33,715 nucleotides of DNA from positions 1 through 33,715 of the forward strand of contig JACRCP010000013.1 in NCBI GenBank assembly GCA_016218965.1. The letters run 5' to 3'. Of this stretch, positions 7,955-15,921 are shown one piece after another (position 1 is the first letter of the stretch; every line of letters starts with the position of its first letter). The notes beneath the pieces are model-generated. The model was not told the DNA's origin. It did not search any database and saw only the letters and a program-made list of their open reading frames with translations. This DNA is from Deltaproteobacteria bacterium. Its GTDB lineage: Bacteria > Myxococcota > SpSt-1050 > JACRCP01. The translations under genes and the position numbers were made by a program.

Positions 7955-7989
7955 CCGGATCCAGCATCCGGCGTCCAGCATCGGGCATC
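7955..7989. repeat. Five-unit heptamer tandem repeat
   Basis: Consecutive 7-bp units on the + strand: CCGGATC, CAGCATC, CGGCGTC, CAGCATC and GGGCATC, all ending in TC. The array fills the gap between carrier protein 2 and the KAS III gene and overlaps the stop codon of the former (7988-7990). Confidence 0.75.
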
Positions 7990-8515
7990 ATGCCTGGTCG
8001 GCCCTGATCCGCATGAGCACCTCGCCCTTCTGGACGGCCTTTCCGGGCGCGACCAGGACTTCGGCGACCGTGCCGTCGAGCGGCGACCGGACCTCGTTTT
8101 CCATCTTCATCGCTTCGAGCACCAGGAGGACCTCGCCCTTTGCGGTCCGGTCCCCTTGCGACTTCATGACCTTGACTATCGTGCCGGGCATCATGGCGGC
8201 GACAACGCCCGGCTCGGCGTTCCCCTGTGCGGCCGGCCGGACCGGGGCCTCGCCCGCCGGCCGGGCGCACTCGATGGCGATGTCCCGGCCGTCCACCGGG
8301 ATCGTGACCGGCGTCCCCCCCGACGCGATGGCGGCGTCTTTTCGACCGAGCGGGAGGGCAACCTTGGTTCCGTCAACGGTCACGCTGAAACCGTCGCCTT
8401 GCACGGACACCCGAACGGCAAACCGAGAAGCGCCGACCGAGACGCCAAAGTCCCCGCCCTCTCCCGCGACATCGCAGGCGTACTCTTTGCCGTCTATCTT
8501 GATGATCCGCTGCAT
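7988..8515 (-). CDS. Biotin carboxyl carrier protein 2 (1.3S-like)
   Basis: 175 aa. The biotinyl domain starts at about residue 105 (VVAAMMPGTIVKV) and holds EAMKMENEV with biotinylated K137. The N-terminal 80 residues are beta-rich, and an Ala/Pro/Gly-rich linker (about 85-102) joins the two parts, as in carrier subunits of transcarboxylase and oxaloacetate decarboxylase. The ATG lies 1 bp after the stop of the 5S-like carboxyltransferase, so the two are translationally coupled and presumably form one complex. The last codons overlap the heptamer repeat. Confidence 0.92.
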   Translation of the reverse strand: MQRIIKIDGKEYACDVAGEGGDFGVSVGASRFAVRVSVQGDGFSVTVDGTKVALPLGRKDAAIASGGTPVTIPVDGRDIAIECARPAGEAPVRPAAQGNAEPGVVAAMMPGTIVKVMKSQGDRTAKGEVLLVLEAMKMENEVRSPLDGTVAEVLVAPGKAVQKGEVLMRIRADQA

Positions 8516-8516
8516 T

Positions 8517-10025
8517 TCACGCCCTGCCGGCCAAACGAGATCCCATGACACCCGATCGCCCCGCCATCCTCCAGGCGCTCGCGCGGGGCCGGGCGCTCTT
8601 CGCGTCATCCGACCGGCCGCCGTTTTTCGCAGTCCCCGCGAAATGGATCGCCGCGGCGGCGGCCGCGACGAGCTCGATGGGCACCTCGAGCGTCCCGCCC
8701 CGGCGCGCCTCGAAGAACTTTTTTGCGACCTGCGGGAACAGGGCGTACGAGATGATGTCTTCTTCGCCGCGCGCGAGGTCCCCCGCTTCGGCGGCGGCCT
8801 TTTCGTACTCGGGGGCGATCCGATCGGCCGGCCGCCCCGGAGAGGGTGTTTCGCCGTCGAGGGCCTTTTGGGAGATCGCCGGGTCAATCGGGCCCGGGGC
8901 GCGCCCGTAGGACCCCATGAAGTATGCGCGGGTCTCCTTGTTGATGACCTTGTACCTCTCGCCCGAGAGCACGTTGAGTGTGGCCTGCGTCCCGACAATC
9001 TGGCTTGTGGGCGTGACGAGCGGCGGGTACCCCATTTCGGCCCGGACGCGAGGCACCTCGGCAAGCACCTCGTCCATCTTGTGCAGGGCGTCCTGCTCCC
9101 GGAGCTGGTTGGCGAGGTTCGATATCATTCCGCCGGGGATCTGGTTCTGGAGCACGCGTGAGTCCACGCCGGTGTACGCGGACTCGAACTTCGCGTACTT
9201 CCTGCGTACCTCCTTGAAGTACGCGGCCGCCTCCTCGATGAGATCGAGTTTCAGGCCCGTCGCGTGCGGGGTGCCGTCGAGCGCGGCGATGATCGATTCG
9301 GTGGGAGGCTGGGAGGTGCCGCCGCCCATCGGAGAAACGGCCACGTCGAGGATGGACGCCCCCGCTTCGGCGGCCTTGAGATAGACCATCTCGGCCTGGC
9401 CCGACGTGCAGTGGCTGTGGACGTGGATCGGGGCCGGCACCGCCTTGACAAGCGCTGCCACCAGCTCGGAGGCGGCGTATGGCGTGAGGAGCCCCGCCAT
9501 GTCCTTGATGCAGATCGTGTCGCACCCGAGCGCGCACAGCTCGCGCGCGAGCGTCACGAACGTCTCGACGCTGTGGACAGGCGAAACCGTGTAGCTCAAC
9601 GTGCCCTCGGCGACCTTCCCGGCGGCCTTCACGCACTCGATGGCGCGGGTCATGTTGCGGATGTCGTTCATCGCGTCAAAGATGCGGAAGACATCCAGGC
9701 CGTTTGCCGCGGTCCGGTCCACGAACCTTTTCACGAGGTCGTCCGCGTAGTGGCGGTACCCTACGATGTTCTGGCCCCTGAGCAGCATCTGGAGCCTGGT
9801 GTTGGGCATGAGCCGGCGGATCGTGCGAAGGCGCTCCCAGGGGTCTTCGTTTAGGAACCGCAGGCACGAATCGAAAGTGGCGCCGCCCCACATCTCGACC
9901 GACCAGTACCCGACCCGGTCGAGCACGGGGAGTATCGGCACCATGTCCTCGGTCCGCATCCGCGTCGCCAGAAGCGACTGGTGCGCGTCCCGGAGCACTG
10001 TTTCTGTAAGCTGAATCCTCGCCAT
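8517..10025 (-). CDS. 5S-like carboxyltransferase (pyruvate/oxaloacetate)
   Basis: 502 aa TIM-barrel carboxyltransferase of the oxaloacetate decarboxylase alpha / pyruvate carboxylase B / transcarboxylase 5S family, moving carboxyl between biotin and pyruvate-oxaloacetate. LRDAHQSLLATR (D13, metal), ICIKDMAG (K174, the carbamylated lysine position) and HVHSHCTSG (H203/H205 metal pair) are present. The usual HDTSG reads HCTSG. The last 40 residues are low-complexity Arg/Gly/Ser. It overlaps the 12S-like gene by one base (TAATG) and is followed at once by carrier protein 2. That order matches methylmalonyl-CoA carboxyltransferase (12S, 5S, 1.3S). Pyruvate carboxylase subunit B is the alternative. 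Confidence 0.92.
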   Translation of the reverse strand: MARIQLTETVLRDAHQSLLATRMRTEDMVPILPVLDRVGYWSVEMWGGATFDSCLRFLNEDPWERLRTIRRLMPNTRLQMLLRGQNIVGYRHYADDLVKRFVDRTAANGLDVFRIFDAMNDIRNMTRAIECVKAAGKVAEGTLSYTVSPVHSVETFVTLARELCALGCDTICIKDMAGLLTPYAASELVAALVKAVPAPIHVHSHCTSGQAEMVYLKAAEAGASILDVAVSPMGGGTSQPPTESIIAALDGTPHATGLKLDLIEEAAAYFKEVRRKYAKFESAYTGVDSRVLQNQIPGGMISNLANQLREQDALHKMDEVLAEVPRVRAEMGYPPLVTPTSQIVGTQATLNVLSGERYKVINKETRAYFMGSYGRAPGPIDPAISQKALDGETPSPGRPADRIAPEYEKAAAEAGDLARGEEDIISYALFPQVAKKFFEARRGGTLEVPIELVAAAAAAIHFAGTAKNGGRSDDAKSARPRASAWRMAGRSGVMGSRLAGRA

Positions 10026-11575
10026 TACAACGGTATGTTCCCGTGTTTCTTCGCCGGACGGGACTCGCGCTTGTTTTCGAACATCTTGAGGGCCTCGATG
10101 AGGCGCGGCCTCGTCTCCTGCGGCTCTATGACGTCGTCGACGTAGCCGCGCTCGGCGGCGATGTACGGCGACGCGAACTTTTCGCGGTACTCCTCGACGA
10201 GCTCGGCCTTGCGCGCCTTGGGATGCCCGGCCTTGGCCAGCTCCTTCTTGAAAACGATATTGACCGCGCCGTCGGGGCCCATGACGGCGATCTCCGACGA
10301 CGGCCAGGCGAAATTCACGTCCGCCTTGATGTGCTTGCTGTTCATGACGTCGTAGGCCCCGCCGTAGGCCTTGCGCGTGATGACGGTCATCCGCGGGACT
10401 GTCGCCTCACAGAACGCGTAAAGGAGTTTCGATCCGTGCCGGATGATGCCGCCGTATTCCTGGCTGGTGCCGGGAAGGAAACCGGGGACGTCCACAAACG
10501 TGATGAGCGGGATGTTGAAACAGTCGCAGAACCTCACGAACCGCGCTCCCTTGGTCGAGGCGTCTATGTCGAGGCACCCGGCCATTACGGCCGGCTGGTT
10601 GGCGACCACCCCGACGACGCTGCCGCCGAGCCTCGCAAACCCGACCACCATGTTCCCCGCCCACAGCGGGTGGATCTCGAAAAACGACCCCCGGTCCATC
10701 ACCCGCGTGATGACCTCGTGCATCTCGTACGGCTTGTTGGGGTCGTCGGGGATGATCGTCCTGAGCTCGTCGTCCATCCGGTCAGCCGGGTCGTCGGTAA
10801 CCGTCCGGGGCGGGTCTTCGAGATTGTTGGACGGGAGGTACGACATGAGCGCCCGGATCTGCGCGATGCAATGGTCCTCATTGTCCGATATCAGGTGCGC
10901 CACGCCGCTCTTGGCGTTGTGCGTGTGCGCCCCGCCGAGCTCCTCGAAAGTGACCTCTTCGCGCGTGACGGTCTTGATGACCTCCGGGCCGGTGATGAAC
11001 ATGTGGCTGGTCTTCTGGACCATCAGGATGAAGTCCGTCATCGCCGGCGAGTAGACCGCGCCGCCCGCGCACGGCCCCATGATGGCCGATATCTGCGGGA
11101 TGACGCCCGAGGCCATGACGTTCCGGAAGAATATCTCGGCATATCCGCCGAGGCTCACGACGCCTTCCTGGATCCGCGCGCCACCCGAGTCGTTGAGCCC
11201 TATGACCGGCGCCCCCACCTTCATGGCCATGTCCATGATCTTGCAGATCTTCTCGGCGAAGACCTCGCCTAATGCCCCGCCGAACACCGTGAAATCCTGC
11301 GAAAACACGTAGACCGGCCGGCCGTCGACATATCCCCACCCCGTGACGACGCCGTCGCCGGGGATGCGGTCTTTTTCCATGCCGAAGTCGGTGCAGCGGT
11401 GGAGCGAGAGCGCGTCGGTTTCGCGGAAGGTCCCGGGGTCGAGCAGGCGCTCCACGCGTTCGCGCGCCGTGAGCTTGCCCTGAACGTGCCGTTTGGCTAC
11501 CCTTTCGGCGCCGCCGCCCTCAAGGGCCGCCTTCTTCCTCCGGCGCAGTTCCTCGACCTTCTCGATGGTGCCCAT
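10025..11575 (-). CDS. Acyl-CoA carboxyltransferase subunit (12S / propionyl-CoA carboxylase beta)
   Basis: 516 aa crotonase-fold carboxyltransferase, the usual length for PccB or the transcarboxylase 12S subunit. Start ATG 11575 follows GGAG (11584-11581), 5 bp away, and gives the standard N-terminus [13 protein letters not shown]. Seen are [10 protein letters not shown] (acyl-CoA side oxyanion region), [17 protein letters not shown], and in the C-terminal half [22 protein letters not shown] and [14 protein letters not shown]. It carboxylates propionyl-CoA (or acetyl-CoA) or, paired with the downstream 5S-like protein, transfers carboxyl from methylmalonyl-CoA to pyruvate. First gene of the minus-strand cluster, with a plausible promoter at 11605-11633. 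Confidence 0.94.
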   Translation of the reverse strand: MGTIEKVEELRRRKKAALEGGGAERVAKRHVQGKLTARERVERLLDPGTFRETDALSLHRCTDFGMEKDRIPGDGVVTGWGYVDGRPVYVFSQDFTVFGGALGEVFAEKICKIMDMAMKVGAPVIGLNDSGGARIQEGVVSLGGYAEIFFRNVMASGVIPQISAIMGPCAGGAVYSPAMTDFILMVQKTSHMFITGPEVIKTVTREEVTFEELGGAHTHNAKSGVAHLISDNEDHCIAQIRALMSYLPSNNLEDPPRTVTDDPADRMDDELRTIIPDDPNKPYEMHEVITRVMDRGSFFEIHPLWAGNMVVGFARLGGSVVGVVANQPAVMAGCLDIDASTKGARFVRFCDCFNIPLITFVDVPGFLPGTSQEYGGIIRHGSKLLYAFCEATVPRMTVITRKAYGGAYDVMNSKHIKADVNFAWPSSEIAVMGPDGAVNIVFKKELAKAGHPKARKAELVEEYREKFASPYIAAERGYVDDVIEPQETRPRLIEALKMFENKRESRPAKKHGNIPL

Positions 11576-11604
11576 GGCGTCTCCGGGTAACGAGGTGGGC
11601 AAGA

Positions 11605-11633
11605 CACATATCAGAACGGCAATCTGTTGTAAA
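11605..11633 (-). promoter_or_regulatory. Probable sigma-70 type promoter of the carboxylase cluster
   Basis: On the minus strand TTTACA (11633-11628), a 17-bp spacer, then TATGTG (11610-11605). Predicted start about 11598, giving a 5' leader of about 22 nt with the GGAG ribosome site. The -35 overlaps GTTTACAA, which resembles one half of a BirA operator, but no second half-site is present. Confidence 0.45.
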
Positions 11634-11669
11634 CGGGAACGCCGCCCGCCCTTCGCCATTTGCCGAACT

Positions 11670-11693
11670 CCGGCGCATAGGGGAGAGCGCCGG
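11670..11693. terminator. Hairpin between the carboxylase cluster and the lipoprotein gene
   Basis: Perfect 7-bp stem CCGGCGC (11670-11676) / GCGCCGG (11687-11693) with a 10-nt loop, followed on the + side by a broken T-run. It lies between the stop of the lipoprotein gene (minus) and the promoter of the carboxylase cluster (minus), so it could end lipoprotein transcription. The T-run is on the wrong side for a classic terminator. Confidence 0.35.
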
Positions 11694-11725
11694 GCGTCTT
11701 TGTTGTTTCGGCCTGGAGCGGATCC

Positions 11726-12370
11726 CTACCGACCCGGCAACGGCATGGGCTCCATGGCTTCGTTCAAGAGGTCGTGTGTCGTCAGTTGGGCTTTGCCGCC
11801 GGCGGTTTTTAAGTCAAGGGATTCGAAGGCCGCCACCCATATTGTCTTCGCGGACTGATAGCTGGGCGGCAGATCCGCCAGTTGAATCTTGACCATCAAG
11901 CCGTCCGTCGTGTCGATTCCCAAAGGCAACCGTTTTTGGAAGGCGGTCCCGTCGGCGATCTGCATCGCCTGACCGCCCTTTTCGACAAGAACGTAGACCG
12001 GCGGGTCTTGTTTGTTGTTGGTGACCCAGAATCGGTAGTTGAGGTCGGTGTCGAAAAGCCCTGCGAACTCGATGTAGACCGTGAGAACTCCACCGCCGAT
12101 TTTCGAGTATACGTTCTTGATGTCGCCGCGACCGTCCTTTGCATTGCCCACGGGAGAGGAGAGCTTGTAGGTCACGCCGGCGAATTCCGCCCGGCCTCCC
12201 CGCGTCGGCAATTGGACGGCCGGCTGAGGGGGCGCGCTCTTGGCGGGGGCTGTGGGGGGGGGCAAAAGCGGAGGGGGCAAAAGCGGCGGCGGAGGCCCCT
12301 CCCTCTCGCATCCGGCACATATCAGCACAACCGCGCCGGAGAGGAGCAGACGGTTTTTGGCTTTGAGCAT
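11726..12370 (-). CDS. Lipoprotein with unrecognised 'FAG-FWxxN' domain (copy 1)
   Basis: 214 aa from ATG 12370 (GGGAG 7 bp upstream). Lys-rich start, hydrophobic stretch, then ICAGC with C21 the likely lipidated residue, followed by a Pro-rich tether (about 25-53, PPPPLLPPPLLPPP) and a globular domain at about 62-208. Landmarks are FAGVTYKL, NYRFWVTNN (112-119), VEKGGQAMQI, DGLMVKIQLADLPPSYQSAKTIWV. The same domain is found in the lipoprotein at 17638-18264 and fused to the SGNH hydrolase at 18435-19976. I do not recognise it as a known family. Probably anchored to the outer membrane; transcribed away from the glycan operon. Confidence 0.9.
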   Translation of the reverse strand: MLKAKNRLLLSGAVVLICAGCEREGPPPPLLPPPLLPPPTAPAKSAPPQPAVQLPTRGGRAEFAGVTYKLSSPVGNAKDGRGDIKNVYSKIGGGVLTVYIEFAGLFDTDLNYRFWVTNNKQDPPVYVLVEKGGQAMQIADGTAFQKRLPLGIDTTDGLMVKIQLADLPPSYQSAKTIWVAAFESLDLKTAGGKAQLTTHDLLNEAMEPMPLPGR

Positions 12371-12416
12371 GTCAATTCTCCCTTTCTCTTGTTCGTGCGG
12401 GAACGGGTCTTTGCAA

Positions 12417-12473
12417 ATGGTAGTCAGTCGAGGCGTGCTTGTCAAATGCGCGTGAAATGGCTGCGTGAAATGG
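12417..12473 (-). promoter_or_regulatory. Promoter of lipoprotein 1 with tandem 11-bp direct repeat
   Basis: Minus strand: TTGACA (12445-12440), 17-bp spacer, TACCAT (12422-12417); predicted start about 12410 and leader of about 40 nt. Immediately upstream of the -35 is a perfect direct repeat of CCATTTCACGC (12473-12463 and 12460-12450), 13 bp apart, placed as an activator or repressor site would be. The paralogous lipoprotein at 17638-18264 has the same layout with a different repeat sequence. Confidence 0.6.
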
Positions 12474-12596
12474 TTTTTTTCTTTTCCACCGGGACGATTT
12501 CTGCCATTCTCGTACCGGGGGCGGTCGGGGCGCCTTGGATACCCGGCGTACGCCGACGACACGGCGCGGCGGATCGTTTCCGGACGAGGACGGGCG

Positions 12597-13358
12597 ATGA
12601 AGCGTGAGGGCTATCGGGTCACGGCGGATTTCGAAGCCACGCACTGGTGGTTCCTCTCGCGCCGGGACCTGTTTCTTGCCCAGTTGGAAAAGGCGGCCCG
12701 TGATCTCGGGTTTCCGGGGCGCAGGCTTTCGCTTCTCGACTTCGGATGCGGCACGGGATTTTACCTCCGGTTCCTCGCCCGTTACGGCGATGTGACAGGC
12801 GCCGATCGATTCGGCGGGGAACTCGACCGGTTCTGGAAAGGGAACGGTTGCGAGCGGATCGACAGCTCCGAACTCGGCGACCGGCATCGCGGATGTTTCG
12901 ACGTTGTCACCGCGCTTGACGTTCTCGAACATTTGGACGACGACGCCGCGGGTCTTGACCGCCTGGCGAAGCTGCTCGCGCCCCGGGGCCAGATCATTCT
13001 CACCGTCCCGGCCTACACGTGGTTGTGGGGCGGCGAGGACGAGATCAGCGGCCACCGCCGCCGCTATTCGAAACGCAGCCTGCTGGCGGTCTCGGCACTT
13101 GCGGGCCTGGAGCCGCTCTTCTTCAGCCACTTCAACCTCGGCATTCTGCCCGCAATGGCAGCGGTGATTGCGTTCCGGAAAGCCATCGCGGGGAAGGGCG
13201 CGAAGCGAAGCAATCTTCGGGCGGTCCCCGGTCCGGTCAACCGGCTCCTGTATCGGCTGACCTCCATGGAGGCGCGAATGGTGGGAAGAGAAAAGGCCGC
13301 GCTGCCCGCCGGGGCAAGCATCGTCTGCCGCCTGCGGAAGAAGAGGACGGTTTCATGA
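12597..13358 (+). CDS. Class I SAM-dependent methyltransferase
   Basis: 253 aa from ATG 12597 (GAGGA at 12586-12590, 6 bp spacing). Motif I is LLDFGCGTGFYL, and DVVTALDVLEHLDDD forms the post-motif acidic strand. The N-terminal 'HWWFLSRRDLF' signature is typical of methyltransferases encoded in surface-polysaccharide loci. A hydrophobic C-terminal stretch (FFSHFNLGILPAMAAVIAF) may be a membrane-associated helix. First gene of a tightly packed four-gene operon; its stop overlaps the next ATG (ATGA). The substrate (sugar or lipid-linked sugar) is not evident. Confidence 0.88.
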   Translation: MKREGYRVTADFEATHWWFLSRRDLFLAQLEKAARDLGFPGRRLSLLDFGCGTGFYLRFLARYGDVTGADRFGGELDRFWKGNGCERIDSSELGDRHRGCFDVVTALDVLEHLDDDAAGLDRLAKLLAPRGQIILTVPAYTWLWGGEDEISGHRRRYSKRSLLAVSALAGLEPLFFSHFNLGILPAMAAVIAFRKAIAGKGAKRSNLRAVPGPVNRLLYRLTSMEARMVGREKAALPAGASIVCRLRKKRTVS

Positions 13359-14518
13359 CGGCGCCACCGTGGAGAGACGAATATCTCGTTTTCGGAAGCC
13401 CCTGCATCGGCGAAGAGGAGCGCCGCGAGGTCCTGGCGTGCATCGACTCGCGATGGCTGGGCGCCGGCCCGCGCGTGCACCGGCTCGAATCCGAGTTCAA
13501 GGACTACGTCGGCGCCGGTCAAGCAGTGGCAGTGAACTCGGGGACCGCGGCCCTGCACCTCGCTCTTCTCGAACTGGGTCTCCCGGCCGGGTCCGAGGTG
13601 ATCACGTCGGCGATGACTTTCTGTGCAACCGCAAACGCGATCGTCCATGCGGGCCTGGTCCCGGTGTTCGCGGATTGCGATCGGCGCACCTTGAACATCG
13701 ACCTCGCGGACGCGGAGCGGCGGGTCACCGGGCGGACGCGTGCAATCGTACCCGTGCATTTCGCTGGACGACCTTGCGACATGCGGGCCGTCATGCGCCT
13801 GGCCGGGCGGCACCGGCTCCGCGTCGTCGAGGACTGTGCGCACGCGATCGAGGCCACCTTCGAGGGGAGGCACGTCGGGACCTTCGGCGACTTCGGCTGC
13901 TTCAGCTTCTACGTGACCAAGAACGTGACGACCGTCGAGGGGGGGATGGTCGTGTGCGACGACGCCCGGCGGGCCGATCGCATACGGGTCCTCGCCTCGA
14001 ACGGGTTGAGCCGGGACGCATGGCGCCGGGCTTCGAGCGGGGCGTATGTGCACTACGATGTCCTCGAACCCGGTTTCAAGTACAACCTCACGGATATCGC
14101 GGCGTCCTTCGGCATCCACCAGCTCGCCCGAATCGAGGGTGCACATGCGCGCCGCCGGGAGTTGTGGGACTTCTACCGGAGCGAGCTTGACGGTCTGCCG
14201 CTGTGCCTTCCCGCCGATCCGGAGCCGGGGACGCGGCACGCCCTTCACCTGTACACCTGCCTTGTGGACGACCGGAGCACCCGCGTTTCGCGGGACGCCG
14301 TCCTGTCCGGGCTGCACGATCTCAAGATCGGGAGCGGTGTCCACTACCGGGCGCTGCATCTCCAGTCCTACTATCGGGACACCTTCGGCTATCGGCCGGG
14401 TGATCGGCCGAATGCCGAGTTCGTGGGTGATCGCACGTTTTCGATCCCCCTGTCACCCTCGGTGACGGACGAGGACGCGCGCGACGTGGTGCGCGCGGCG
14501 AGACTTCTGCTTTCGTGA
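13355..14518 (+). CDS. DegT/DnrJ/EryC1/StrS-type sugar aminotransferase
   Basis: 387 aa PLP enzyme of the family that transaminates nucleotide-linked keto-sugars. SRWLGAGPRVHRLE near the start, VNSGTAALHL at 60-69, EDCAHAIEATFEGRHVGTFG with D160, and FSFYVTKNVTTVEGGM with the Schiff-base K189 are all present, so it should be catalytic. The start overlaps the methyltransferase stop, and its own stop overlaps a GTG just before the next gene. It indicates that the locus makes an amino sugar for a surface glycan. Confidence 0.94.
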   Translation: MTAPPWRDEYLVFGSPCIGEEERREVLACIDSRWLGAGPRVHRLESEFKDYVGAGQAVAVNSGTAALHLALLELGLPAGSEVITSAMTFCATANAIVHAGLVPVFADCDRRTLNIDLADAERRVTGRTRAIVPVHFAGRPCDMRAVMRLAGRHRLRVVEDCAHAIEATFEGRHVGTFGDFGCFSFYVTKNVTTVEGGMVVCDDARRADRIRVLASNGLSRDAWRRASSGAYVHYDVLEPGFKYNLTDIAASFGIHQLARIEGAHARRRELWDFYRSELDGLPLCLPADPEPGTRHALHLYTCLVDDRSTRVSRDAVLSGLHDLKIGSGVHYRALHLQSYYRDTFGYRPGDRPNAEFVGDRTFSIPLSPSVTDEDARDVVRAARLLLS

Positions 14519-14529
14519 AGGGGCCAAAG

Positions 14530-15921
14530 ATGTCCGGGCCGGATTTGTCGCTCGCAATCCCGTGCTTCAACGAGGCGGGCCATCTCCGTGAGAGCGCGTC
14601 GGAGCTCCTGCGCGTGCTCGACCAGACGAGGTACGACTATGAGGTCGTCTTTGTAGACGACTGCAGCACGGACGAAACGGGGCGGATCATCCGGGGGATC
14701 TGCCGGGGCCATCGGCGGTGCCGGTGCGTCTTCCATGAGACGAACCGCGGCCGGGGCGCGGCGTTCAAGACGGGGTTCCGCGCCACGACCGGCCGGGTCA
14801 CGGGTTTCATAGACATCGATCTGGAGGTTCACGCGCGCTACGTGCCGGACCTGGTGCGGATTGTCGACGAGGGCGGATACGACGTTGTGACCGGCCACCG
14901 CCACTACCTTCTCAGCCAGACCGGTGCAATCCACCGCCACCTGCTCTCCGGCGGGTACCGGCTGGCCTGCAAGCTGCTCCTCGGTCTCGGCGTCCGGGAC
15001 AGCGAGACGGGGTGCAAGTTCTTCAGGCGATCGACGACCGCGGATGTCGTGCTGGGGAGCGAGAGCAACGGGTGGTTCTGGGACACCGAAGTGATGTCGC
15101 GCGCCGCGCTGGCCGGCCTGAAGATATTCGAGATGCCGGTTCTGTTCCTGCGCCGGGCGGACAAGCGATCGACCGTGCGCCTCCTTCCGGACATCGCCGA
15201 CTACCTGACGGAGCTCTACAGGTTCCGCGGTCATGTCGGGCTCTCCCTCATGGACCGTTCGCCGATCTACTGGTCGGCGGTGGGCTACGACGCGGTCATG
15301 TCGGCTCTGTACGGAAGGGAATTGGGCGGGGTGCTCGCCGCGATCGCGGACCGGATCCCCGAAAAAGCCTCGGTCGTGGACGTCTGCGCCGGAACCTGCC
15401 GACTCTACCTCGATTTCCTCCGCCAAAAGGGGTGCTCGTACCTGGGCTTGGACGCCAACGGCCATTTCGTCATGGCGGCGAGAAACCGCGGTGTGGGCGC
15501 GCGGTTGTTCGACGTGAGATCCGATCGGGTTCCCGAGGCGGACTACGTGGTCATGTCGTCGAGTTTCTATCACTTCCATCGCCGCCAGCGGGAGGTGTTT
15601 GCCAGGCTCAAGCGCGCGGCGGGGAAGGCGGTGATTATCAGTGAGCCCGTGCGGAATCTCTCCGCGCTGCCGATCCCCGTTGTCGGCCGGGTCGCGAACC
15701 TGCTCACGGATCCCGGCGTCGGGGATTTCGACTACCGCTTCGACCCGGACGGGTTCCGGGCCTTTGCGGAGCGGAACGGAGCGGCCGAGTTTGCCTACCG
15801 GGAAGGCGATCGCAACGCGATCGCCGTCTTCAAGAAGGCTCCGGCCCGGCGGACACCCGCACCCCTGAAGGGCGCTCGCGCGGGACTTCCCCGTCCGGGA
15901 GGGGGGCGGCGGGATGCCTGA
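14530..15921 (+). CDS. GT2 glycosyltransferase fused to a methyltransferase
   Basis: 463 aa from ATG 14530, chosen because GAAGGGG sits 6 bp upstream; an overlapping GTG at 14515 is the alternative. Residues 1-235 are a GT-A fold of the polyprenyl-phosphate mannosyltransferase type: AIPCFNEAGHL, FVDDCSTDETG (41-51), GRGAAFKTGFRAT, and FIDIDLEV (93-100). Residues about 245-463 form a second domain, VVDVCAGTCRLYLDFL (282-297) then GLDAN and DYVVMSSSFYHF, reading as a class I SAM methyltransferase core with CAGTC in place of GCGTG. No transmembrane pair is seen. It may load a sugar on a lipid carrier and methylate it. Confidence 0.88.
   Translation: MSGPDLSLAIPCFNEAGHLRESASELLRVLDQTRYDYEVVFVDDCSTDETGRIIRGICRGHRRCRCVFHETNRGRGAAFKTGFRATTGRVTGFIDIDLEVHARYVPDLVRIVDEGGYDVVTGHRHYLLSQTGAIHRHLLSGGYRLACKLLLGLGVRDSETGCKFFRRSTTADVVLGSESNGWFWDTEVMSRAALAGLKIFEMPVLFLRRADKRSTVRLLPDIADYLTELYRFRGHVGLSLMDRSPIYWSAVGYDAVMSALYGRELGGVLAAIADRIPEKASVVDVCAGTCRLYLDFLRQKGCSYLGLDANGHFVMAARNRGVGARLFDVRSDRVPEADYVVMSSSFYHFHRRQREVFARLKRAAGKAVIISEPVRNLSALPIPVVGRVANLLTDPGVGDFDYRFDPDGFRAFAERNGAAEFAYREGDRNAIAVFKKAPARRTPAPLKGARAGLPRPGGGRRDA

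Noticed and set aside
11626..11634. TTGTAAAC, like half of a BirA operator
   Set aside because: The second half-site (GGTTTACAA) at 14-16 bp spacing is absent, and the match overlaps a plausible -35, so coincidence is more likely.
13064..14359. Long open frame (431 codons) on the minus strand
   Set aside because: Antisense shadow of the DegT aminotransferase, whose catalytic residues are intact.
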